A DNA stretch of 64,000 nucleotides from Chaunax sp. Z400 (Eukaryota; Chordata; Actinopteri; Lophiiformes; Chaunacidae), in NCBI GenBank assembly GCA_037577475.1, contig CM075186.1:6261501-6325500 (forward strand), given 5' to 3'. Of the stretch, positions 35,046 to 44,125 are shown piece after piece; the stretch's first letter is position 1, and each line of letters starts with the position of its first letter. The notes under the pieces were generated by a model that did no database searches, was not told the origin of the DNA, and saw only the letters and a program-made list of their open reading frames with translations. Both the position numbers and the translations under genes were made by a program.

Positions 35046-36492
35046 TTGACATTATGTCCAGTTCAAATGTATTTATTATAAATTATAATGCACAGTATAA
35101 TCAGGAAAATTACATAATGGGGGTAAAACAGTTTGCTACCACAGCTGTTCCTGACACATTTGCAGGGGCCGGTAGGGATATGTCATCTTCTGATGGCTCC
35201 TGTTAAATGTGTGAACATTAAACAAGAGCATGGCCTGCAGGTTTGTAAAAACCCCTGATTGTGAATAGGTCAGTGTATTTCTCTCCTTCGATGAGAGTGA
35301 ATTATGAGCAGGGTCACATATGGCTGGTTACCCAGGTCATGTACAGGATGCACTGTTCCCCAGGGTCTGGTAAGCATAAACTCTGCTGTGGTGCATGTGT
35401 GTGTGTGTGTGTCTGTGTGTGTGCCAGCAGGGTTAGGCATGTGGAACAATGACTGAGGATAATGCCATCAAAGGCTCACGCATGCTTCACTTCTTGTCCT
35501 GACTGATGGCCAAATGTGACCCTATATGGACAATATATGATGAATGCCTGACTTTGATTGACTTGTGTTCAGGGACGGCTGTTCTGATGTGCTTTTAAAA
35601 AAAAAACACTGAGATGTGCATCAGTGACTGGGAGTGTGTGATATATGGCCGACCTCTATTGGAAGTCATGTGGATGTATGTGCTTTTAAAGCAATTTATT
35701 TGACCCCTAACCTACACATGTCATTTATATTATGAACTCCACTTATCATACTGGTTTGATCTTTGGTAAAGTTGTGTGTTTCTGTGTATGTGTATGTCTT
35801 TTCTTCCAGTGATCATACAACCTAAAATCCATTGTTTCGAGTTTAATCTCTATCAAGTGAAATGTGCTGACTCCTTGTGTATTGAAAATGTAAAGAAGTT
35901 GATATAAAAAAAGACATTTTTAGTGTTGGTTCAAGAAGATCAAATCCATGGCAAAGCTTTTTCTAACATAAACAGTTATGGCATTTTCATTTTTCTACAT
36001 ATCATAAGCAGAACCAACAAGACAAGACAGTATTTTTTTATGCATTACTTTCATTTTGTCACCCAAGAAGAATATTACTATCTATCATAAACCTTGATGT
36101 CTCACTCAGGTGTCCTCATAAATCAGTGTTCTATCAGCCTGAAGAGTAATGAAAGAATGTCTCAAAGGCAGAAAAGGACGTCGACTTGTACGAGCATCGA
36201 CATTGATTTGTGGATTATTTGTGATTTTTTACCAGTTGTTTCAGAACAGGATGGCTGATCTCAGCTTTAGTTTTCAGATCATTAGATGAAACATTGAAGT
36301 GACCTCGTACTGGAACTGATGATGCACATTTGGCAGAGGCGGAGCGTATGTGGGCAGCAAGGTCAAACATTTTGACTGCATTAGTCTCAATGGGAGTTTG
36401 AGTAGGAAGCCATTTTTGATATCATATATTGTCATTCAGTGTTGAGCCAAAACTCGGCGGAATTGACAAGAGCCAGATTTAGATACTTGCAT
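35046..36492. other. Non-coding stretch with GT repeat
   Basis: Apart from the GT microsatellite at 35396-35424, I see only two copies of a short 'atgtgcttttaaa' string about 80 bp apart near 35588 and 35679. No gene. Confidence 0.5.
35396..35424. repeat. (GT)n microsatellite
   Basis: A 29-base GT tract interrupted by one C; a typical dinucleotide repeat. Confidence 0.9.
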
Positions 36493-36562
36493 TCGGGGCA
36501 CAGCCAATTGGGAGAAGACCCTGGAGCGTGCTCAGGACACACTGACCTGGGAGGACTTCCAG
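36493..36562 (+). mobile_element. Small LINE C-terminal tail fragment
   Basis: The text cggggcacagccaattggga, gaagaccctggagcgtgctc, aggacacactgacctgggag matches the part of a fish LINE ORF2 that directly follows the 'LRWFGH' motif found in the 22.7-23.06 kb fragment (usual form 'gggcacgtcccaccgggaggaggccccggggacgacccagg', continuing 'acacgctgg'). It is about 70 bp and was probably left by truncation and later insertion of the adjoining element. Confidence 0.55.
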
Positions 36563-36607
36563 CTCAGGAGGATTCTAATACCCAGCAAAATCGTCTCAAG
36601 GGGTTTC

Positions 36608-36672
36608 AAGGACGTGGTGGCCCAGTGGTAGATAACACCCTCAGAGCAACGGCGATCTGGGCTCCAAATTTG
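36608..36672 (+). mobile_element. tRNA-like head of the SINE-like family seen at 12.7 kb
   Basis: The text aaggacgtggtggcccagtg, gtagataacaccctcagagc and aacggcgatctgggctccaa matches the tRNA-like head of the abundant fish family, whose usual form is 'gtggtgcagtggttagcact', 'gtcgcctcacagcaagaag', 'gtcctgggttcgaat'. The A box (tggcccagtgg) is intact; the B box region (gggctccaaat) has lost the TTCGA core. Only the head is present; the body is missing. Confidence 0.6.
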
Positions 36673-39600
36673 AAAAAAACAAAACATTATTCATGAAAGA
36701 AGTGTAAGGAATGTCCATAGTGGTTTTGTGTACAAGGCCATCAGTCTGTCTATTGCACCAAACAGGAGCTAACGCTAAAATAACATCCAACAACTGCGCT
36801 GCATATTTATTAATAAAGAGCAGTATCAATAGTTCTGATTAAGGGACACCTAATATAATTTAGTTTACTTGCAGATTCAAATCACTACAAAAATATTCCA
36901 CTACAATAATATTTTATATAGATATTTGGAATTTTCTGGAATTTACAATCCCATCGGGGCTTTGCACAAAGCTATTTAACTTGCACCCTTTAGACCATTT
37001 GACCCACTTGGAACTGGTTCTACACAAAAGACCTGTTTGCTTACTCATCAGTCAGGGGATGAAAGAAAAGGAGGGCAGGGTTGGTTATAGTTAGGTTGCA
37101 GTAGAGAGGTAAAAAAAAAGGCTATTTAACTACTTGTATGACTATATAAATATGAACATAGTTGAACTACCTGTAATTTACTGCAAAATGTGTCAAACTT
37201 CTAGTTTTGAGTAGTTCAAATCCCCCTAACACTGTTTGTCAGTATCAGTGTCCACCATCTTTGTCAGCCTTGGTTGACTGAAGCTGGGATGGCTAGGGAC
37301 AACTACCACAGCTGAAGTAAACTATAGACTTACCCCTTTTTTTTCTAATGAAGATTAATTTCAGCAGAACTTTTAAATCGTCTTAAAGAAGTCTAAAAAC
37401 ATCAGGACTTTTGACTGTACTGGAACAGACTCTCCGCCATGCTAACTTTGCAGACAAGTGAGATAAACGACCTAAATATCCTGGCATTTTCAGCTAAACT
37501 GGCAACTGAAAGTGCATTGCCATTCATGCCATCATTATTCATTTGCTTGTAGATTGAGCAAATCACTACTTTTCCAGGTGGACTTCTTCCCAGACACCAG
37601 CAGCCAAAATTTAATCCATTGTCACTGACATTGGGCAGATGGTTCTTGTCTGTGGGAAGGATACAGGCCAAATTTGAATTGATCTTGACTTTTTACTCAC
37701 TTTATTACTGCTCTTCCATCACAGTCTCTGGAGAAACTCAACATAAACCAACAACAGCACCGATCCTCAGCACGTAATGGTGCTTTTTCTGTGACTGTCT
37801 GTTGAAACAAGCTAAATGCCTGTCACGAACGCCGAGCAGTGTTGTTGGAGCTTCTTTCTATGCGGAAAAGTGTTTTTTTAAGTGGCAACAGATTACAGAG
37901 CTCTAACGGCAATGTCATAACGCTTTCACAAAATCACCTGAGAATGGATTTTGGTAAAACTAAATAAGCAGAATTAGTAGTTCAAACAGGTGAAACTGAA
38001 TTTTACAGTATTGAGGTGTCTTAAATGTCTCATAATTCACCAAATCCTGTCAGCACAGTCACAAGCCACAGATGCCAATACTTTATTCTTGTGTGTTACT
38101 TCCTAGTTTGACCCAGTTGTCAAAACTGTCTGGAGATCCCAGTATATGGAACATGTTAATTGACTGACTTTTTTCCGTTGCTCCTTAAAGGGTTGGCGTT
38201 TGGTGGTTCTGCTTCTCTCTCAAATCCCACAATGGAAACATGTCCACAAACAAAGAGAGAAATCAATGGACTTTCTTTGGCAGCTTTGAGAGAGGTGCTT
38301 AGCATCACAGAGTGTTTGCCTGAGGTGAACATCCCAGAGTGTATTATGGTGTTGCTCCATTGCCCTGTTCACATCCGCAAGCTGTTCTAAACCCATTTGA
38401 AGTGAAGCACACAGGGTTTTAACAACTACCAGCCCTGGTGTGAATAGCCTCCTAGGGCCCTCTTGCTCTATTTGGCCATTGAAATGGCTTCTCTCCTCTG
38501 TTGAGCATCTATATATTCTGGTGTGAGTGTTTTAAGAGGAGTGGTTCCGTTAAAGACAGGTGCTTCATCCAGCACTACACGCTGGAGCACTGTTTAAAAT
38601 CTACAGTTTTCCAGTATCATGAATGCTGTTATATCCGGGGTCTATCGATTTATCATTTTGGATTGGAATGATCATTGCAGAGTGAAAAAATTACATCACA
38701 GATGATGTGAGGGTGCTTTTTCGCTTTCCTTTTATTATTTAATCTCCCCACTTACAGAGACTTCAAACTTTCATTGTCGCCCCGGGTTGAAGTGAGATTC
38801 AAACGCTCCTCCTCCGTGTGATTGAGGAGCCTCATAAACTGCGCACATCTTGGTTACATCCCTTCGGTCCTTCGGAAAACTTCCCTTCCGCAGGGGGGGA
38901 GGGAGGAGGGTGTAATTCACTTTACAATATCAAATAATCACTGCTTGTGATTCTTGTCTCCTGGCGAACTTGTCAGCCATGGGTTTATGGCTTTTAAAAG
39001 CAGAGGTGAGCTGCAAAGAGGAGAGCTTCCGCAGATGTGGCCTGAAGGTGATGAGGCCCAAAGTGAAGCTTTGCCTCCAGGTCATTGAGCAATAATGAGT
39101 GTTATCAAGCAGGTGCCAGAAGACAAGTAACGCTGGTGGAATTTATGAGAGGCCTTGCAGGATGACCCTAACCACGGACCAGCCATTCCTCACCGGAGAC
39201 AGGGCTAAGGCTATGAAAAGACTAATATGGCAGGATTGTGATTAAATAGGCCTTTGATTTTATTGCCTTTGGCACAAACAAGCAAGTCAGTATTTATTGG
39301 TGTAGATATGAATTGTAAAAAAAAACACAACATTTTGCTGATTACTGGACTCAAGATGGGGGGGGGATATCTATTTCTTGAACAGAAGGATGATGGGACT
39401 TCAGTTAAGGCATCAGTATGGTGCAATAACGTGAGAAAAGAACATCATTCTTGTTCTCATCATAGATATGTATCGTTTCATTTCTTTCAGCAGAAGGGCC
39501 CTGCTAGGTCTGATACGATCAGATTTAGCATAACATGCTAACATAAGTAGCCAACTCTGTTTCCCCCATCCATTAGTCCCTATGTCATTGAAAGTCATTT

Positions 39601-40074
39601 CTTCCCATTTGTCAATTTCCATTCTTGTTTGAGGGCAGCGGTGCAGCCTTTAAATGGCCTATGAATCATCACCCTATCAAGGGGGTGTAGCCTCCTTTTT
39701 GAAATTCAAATTGATGATATAAATAACAAGGCAGTGTTGTGCTCAATCTTATGTTGTGTTTTCAATATGTCAACTATTCACTTATGTGCAAAGCAGGAGG
39801 AGTGAGGAGAAAAGAGGGAAACATGGAAGGAAATGGATCCAAAAAGGGGGTCTCCCAAAGCTTCAGACTGCAGGATTAATTCAAGACTTTGGCTAAAGGA
39901 TCAATTTAATTGACTCTTTTGATTGCTAATTTCAACTTTTCAATTAATAATGGAGCTATAACTCCAAATTATTGTATTACTATAATAATTTTTAAAAACG
40001 TATGAGGAATATTTGACACATTAGTAGCTATAACTACATAAGTAAACACCACTAAGAGCTGTAGTTGGGCACAG
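36673..40074. other. Long non-coding stretch, no gene seen
   Basis: No exon or clear repeat. A bulged hairpin (GTGCT..CCAGC with GCTGGAGCAC) is at 38561-38590. The segment 38780-38900 is CpG-richer than the rest but far too short and sparse for a CpG island. 38930-39240 has a mixed composition and could be regulatory; nothing more can be said. Confidence 0.5.
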
Positions 40075-40234
40075 CAGTAGGCCTGCTTTAAGCTAAATGC
40101 TAACATAAGGATAGCATTTGCTAATTCATTTGAGGTTGATGGGAGTGTCCTTAGTTTTGCAGAGTGGCTAAAAAACATTTTTATTCTGACATGATGATTA
40201 AACTAGAAATGCATGTCTGTCATTTCTGGGCCTG
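40075..40234 (+). repeat. Dispersed fish repeat, 'gctaaatgctaacat' type
   Basis: The text tttaagctaaatgctaacat, atagcatttgctaatt, gaggttgatgggagtgtcct and tagttttgcagagtgg, then attctgacatgatgatt, occurs in the order of a common fish repeat whose usual form includes 'gctaaatgctaacatgct', 'gctaacatttgctaatt' and 'ggctgatgggaatgtcatta'. It is diverged and lacks coding content. Its right side runs directly into another repeat family. Confidence 0.6.
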
Positions 40235-40353
40235 CACCAACATTTTTGGTTATGTTTTCTTGGCCATTGCCTCATCCGTCCAAGTTTGGTGGAAATCTGT
40301 AAAGTAATTTTTGCTTAATTCAGAAAGCAATCAAACAAACCAACCAAGAACAA
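40235..40353 (-). repeat. Repeat copy G of the 'cctccgccaagg' family, partial
   Basis: The blocks gtccaagtttggtggaaatc, tgtaaagtaatttttgctta and attcagaaagcaatcaaaca, then aaccaaccaag, are the terminal part of the family on the minus strand. The expected terminal 'cataacctccttggcggagg' is missing here; instead a tandem 16-bp duplication follows and a second partial copy begins. Confidence 0.5.
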
Positions 40354-40385
40354 AACAGAATGACATTTAAACAGAATGACATTTA
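40354..40385. repeat. Exact 16-bp tandem duplication
   Basis: The 16-mer aacagaatgacattta occurs twice in a row. Lying between two pieces of the same repeat family, it may mark a repair or slippage event at the junction. A target-site duplication would normally flank an insert, and none lies between these two units. Confidence 0.8.
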
Positions 40386-40612
40386 GTGGTTTGGTTCAGT
40401 AATTTCTGCATAATTCTGGAAAATGTCAAAACGTCCATCTCACTATGTTAAAGGAAAAAGAAAAATCCTGGAGGCACCACTTTATCCAGATCCACACCTA
40501 AATTTAATGGCCTCTTTCTTTTCATGGAAATCCATCCAGTAGTTTTTGCATAATTCTGCAAACAAACAGACCTGGATGAAAATATTACCTACTTGGTTGA
40601 GTTCAAAAGAAT
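40386..40612 (-). repeat. Repeat copy H of the 'cctccgccaagg' family
   Basis: The blocks tttctgcataattctgg, catctcactatgttaaagga, aaatcctggaggcaccactt, tatccagatccacacctaaa, tttaatggcctctttctttt, catggaaatccatccagtag, tttttgcataattctgcaaa and attacctacttggttgagtt follow the minus-strand order of the family almost end to end. This copy is the most complete one without a large insertion. Confidence 0.65.
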
Positions 40613-42210
40613 TTCATCATTTTCACCAAAGACTCAACTAAGAAAAAAATCACATCTCCATTTATTCACTGATTCAAATCATGCTTTAGTAGTTGCAATT
40701 TAATTTTGAGGCCCTTATGGTTTTGAAATGTTAATTATGGTTACCATCAAGTTAACAATGTGCTTCTTTTTTTTGTTTTTAATCTACATAAATTTAGTTC
40801 CTCTGAATACTGATAGATTAGCTTCGAGGTTTTCTGCTTTTGCCAGTGTTCATGTTTAACTGTGCCAAAATATGTTATGTCATTAGGCTCGGACAGTAAT
40901 TTCCTTCCTTTTGCTCCAGCCAACAGCAATCTGCACTGAATATTTGCAGGTCTGCCAATGTCCACACGTGCACTGAGGAGATAAACATGGCCTGATACAG
41001 TCAGGTACTTAAACGGGCATCTAGTTGTTTTCGACTATCAACGACTTCAGCTCTCTCTTTAATTGGGATTGAAGTAATGAGAAGTCAGCAAAGTTTCTTA
41101 GACACATCTGACAGTCACTATTCATTATCAAACTGAGGCTTGCAGCACCATTTAGCTCATCCACAGCTGATGGACCAAACATTACTCACAGCATGACAAC
41201 AAATGGAGGGATTCTGTCAGGACTGTTTAGGATATCCATTATCTTTTAGCCCCAAGATGATTCACTGGGTAACTGAGTCACTGAGAAGGTGGAAGGCATT
41301 CAGTTGATGTTCGCCTTAAACTTATTTACAAAATCAAGGACTTGCTATGTCGCTTGTTTGACACGTATTCAGTATAAGTGACAGCTGTTTTTGTCAAAAT
41401 ACAACAGGCCTATTTTCCAGGGGATTACTGCAGTACAGCACAATGTATAATAATTAAATGTGAATCTCCATATTCATGCTGTAAAATGAGGTTGAAGTGA
41501 TAGATTAGATGTCTCCCACCTGGTGGCTTGTGTTCTCATTCATGATGATTAACAACTGCCGCGCAACACAGTAGAGCTGAGTGACACTTGACTTTCAGAT
41601 GAGCTCCTTGATGGTGTTTGTTCTCATATCTCATCGGAGAGGGAACACGATCAGGATATGACACCAGGGGACAGGAAGCGGGAAGGTCTTCACTTCCTGC
41701 TCCAGGAAAAGGGTAAATTATGGACTTTGCCAGTTGATGGGATGGAAAAGCAAACATCTTAAATCTTGGTGAAGCACTTCTATTCTTTGCTTTTGCTTGT
41801 GCATGCTTTACAGCAACATTTACTTCAGTGCCTACCGAGCACAGAGGTGTCTCTTTGAGTGTGAGCAGACAGCAAACATTGCACAAAAGCCATTAAGACT
41901 CCTGCTTCATTCAGTCATTGCACTGGAAAGGCTTTATTTTATACTGTAATCCCATGTTTAGCAGCAATCTCACCAACACCACAGATCTCTTTCATCAAAC
42001 ATAGCTTGCCATTAAACTGACTGCATGTGACATCCCTCCTGCATCTGGGAAGACTAAACTGTGAGCTCTGCTTAGTCTCTTGTGTCACATGAGCCCTCTG
42101 GTTGGATAGCAGCTTCCCAGTGGACACAATCTAAGAAAAAAGATTCACCCAAGAGCCTTACAGTACATCTGCTAGTTACAGCAATGGTATCTACTAAAAT
42201 GGGTAAATGG
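40613..42210. other. Non-coding stretch, no gene seen
   Basis: Short open frames on the minus strand at 40747-40965 and 41536-41886 have no recognisable domain. No repeat is recognised. Confidence 0.45.
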
Positions 42211-42399
42211 GTACCTCCAAAAGTAGGCAGCATACATAAGAAAACAATGCACTTTGAAAAGTACTCGTCAAACATTTGGTTCGAATTAACGTCCCGCCTC
42301 TGGTTTAGCAGATAGCCAATCATACTTCGAGATAATGGGATTGCACTTGGGGTGGCCAGATTTCAATGCCCCCTTCATGACATGCACCTGGTGATTGGA
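42211..42399 (+). repeat. Repeat pair, left copy ('aagaaaacaatgcac' element)
   Basis: This copy aligns along its length with 43814-44022: aagaaaacaatgcac, then tactcgtcaaa, gtcccgcctctg, agccaatcatactt, ggtggccagatttcaa, gcccccttcatg and cacctggtgattgg. The two copies are on the same strand, 1.6 kb apart, and differ by substitutions and small gaps throughout. The motif set ('ggtggccaatc ... tttcaag ... gcccccc ... acgcccctggtgattgg') is that of a dispersed fish repeat of unknown class. Confidence 0.65.
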
Positions 42400-43393
42400 T
42401 GCAAGGTGCTTTCAACCACTTTCCACCAGTGAAAAGATGAAAAGAGAAGTAGCATTTTTACAATGAATAAAAAGTGAACATGGAGGTGGTAGGTTTCCAT
42501 TTTGAGTGACAGCAGTTCAGATATCATGCTGTCTCGGATTACACCTGTTACCATGGTGATGCAATAAATAGAATCACTTAACCCGACCTGCATGTCAGCA
42601 GAAAACATAAAACGGTGAATGTCACACTTAAATAAACAAAGAGGCAACCAAAACCCAAAACAAACCCAATCATCAATCCTGGTAGCTCTGTTTATTTGAA
42701 ATGACTGAGTCACAGTGACTAAAGGCTGGATAATTATTGCCAATATAGTAAAATAATGTGCAGTGTGTCAAAAATGATAACTTACATCATTACTACTTTT
42801 TGTGTAGTGCATAGAAATGCTAAATTGAGAGGGCAAACCGTCAACTGCTGCCTCTGACTTACTGAAAACAGATTATGAGTTTGCAAGCTCCAAACATATT
42901 GTTCAAGGCATTTCTCACCTATAATGGATCGCTTCAAAACATCGAAATTACAAAAGGTGCACTGGATGTCGTGTTTGTCCTTATCCAGTCCACTCCTCTG
43001 CTACTCACTTAGCTGAATGTCAATGCACTTGTTTACCCATGCTACGCTGCTGCAGCAAAGACACACTCGTCAGGTCATTAGGTTCACATTACTGTTGTTA
43101 ACATGTAGCCAACATCCATGGCTGAACCTATGTTACCTATAGCTAAACATCAGATGGGTAACACACACACAGACAGGACAATCAACTAATCCTTGCAGGA
43201 ATGGAGGACAGGATCTGTCTTCCTTGCTTCTGTGATTAAAGCTTCGGTGACTTACTGTTTGAACCACTGAGCAGAGAGAACAGCCATTCTCATCCGTTGA
43301 TGGCTGGTGTCGTGCTGATTTCTCTGAGCCACTAATGATAATATTGACAGACAGCAGAAAGAGACTGCAGTAAGTGCATTTACCATTTTACAG
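42400..43393. other. Non-coding stretch between repeats
   Basis: A minus-strand open frame (42375-42743) shows no recognised domain and begins inside repeat sequence. No gene is called. Confidence 0.45.
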
Positions 43394-43570
43394 TGGTGCC
43401 CGGGCCTTTCTGGTTGCATGTTCTCTCTGTGTCTGCATGGGTTCCCTCCGGTTCCTCTCACAATGCAAAAACATGCAATATAGGTAAATCTCAACTGCCC
43501 CCAAGTATGAATGTGAACGTGAATGTTTGTCTCTCTGTGTTGGCCCTCAGAAAAAAATGGATGAATGGAT
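43394..43570 (+). mobile_element. SINE-like tail fragment, internally deleted
   Basis: The text ggtgcccgggcctttctggt, tgcatgttctctctgtgtct, gcatgggttccctccggttc, ctctcacaatgcaaaaacat, gaatgtgaacgtgaatgttt, gtctctctgtgttggccctc is the middle of the fish family seen in reverse at 12706-13030. It then jumps from that point straight to aaaaaaatggatgaatggat, the 3' tip of the family. About 100 bp of the body (the 'ggagcctatcccagc' block) is missing, and so is the tRNA-like head. Confidence 0.75.
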
Positions 43571-43813
43571 TATCTAATTACCGACATTGCAGTTTTTTTT
43601 CAAAGAGACTTACAATAAGTAATAATGTATCATCATAAATATCAATATAATCACCAAAACAATCACCATAAATATACATATGAATAAGTCATTTAATGCC
43701 TTACTGTTATTTACAACAGAAATATAAACAGCCCTACCAATCACAACAAAGCAGAGAGGGTCCATAAAAACATAAAGCTTCAATAGTTTATTATTTACGT
43801 CCTCAAAAACAAA
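43571..43813. other. AT-rich spacer between repeats
   Basis: No element is recognised; short repeats of 'ataaatat' and 'caccataaat' words make it AT-rich. Confidence 0.4.
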
Positions 43814-44022
43814 TTATACTTCCGGAAGTGGGCTACATACAAAAGAAAACAATGCACATTAAAAAAATACTCATCAAATTGTTGGACAGAAATAATATCC
43901 CACCTCTGACTGGGCAGAAAGCCAATAATACTTTAAGATTACAGAGTGGCAGTTGAGGTGGCCAATCCGATTTCAAGGGTGGCTCAAGAGCCCCCCTCTG
44001 GACACGCCCCTGGTGAGTGGGG
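43814..44022 (+). repeat. Repeat pair, right copy ('aagaaaacaatgcac' element)
   Basis: This copy matches 42211-42399: aagaaaacaatgcacatt, tactcatcaaa, tcccacctctgactggg, agccaataatacttt, gaggtggccaatccgatttc, gcccccctctggacacgccc and ctggtgagtgg. It keeps the 'gacacgcccctggtgagtgg' end better than the left copy, which has lost several bases there. Confidence 0.7.
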
Positions 44023-44059
44023 ATATTTATTTGGCCTTTTCAGTGTGTTTTTCTGAATA

Positions 44060-44125
44060 TGAATCAGAATCAGAATCTCTTTATTGTCATTGTACAAGTA
44101 CAACGAAATTGATCAAAACAGATGT
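44060..44125 (+). repeat. Dispersed fish repeat, 'gaatcagaatcagaatct' type
   Basis: The text gaatcagaatcagaatctct, ttattgtcattgtacaagta, caacgaaatt is the hallmark of a very common fish repeat ('tcagaatcagaatcagctttattgtcattgtacaagtacaacgaaatt'). Only the first about 65 bp are recognisable. It is non-coding. Confidence 0.7.

Noticed and set aside
35880..35905. A string resembling the miR-1 mature sequence (aatgtaaagaagtt)
   Set aside because: The match breaks after the seed-side bases and no complementary arm forms a precursor hairpin nearby.
38780..38900. Possible CpG island or promoter
   Set aside because: Only a handful of CpG dinucleotides over 120 bp; too short and sparse, and no first exon follows.
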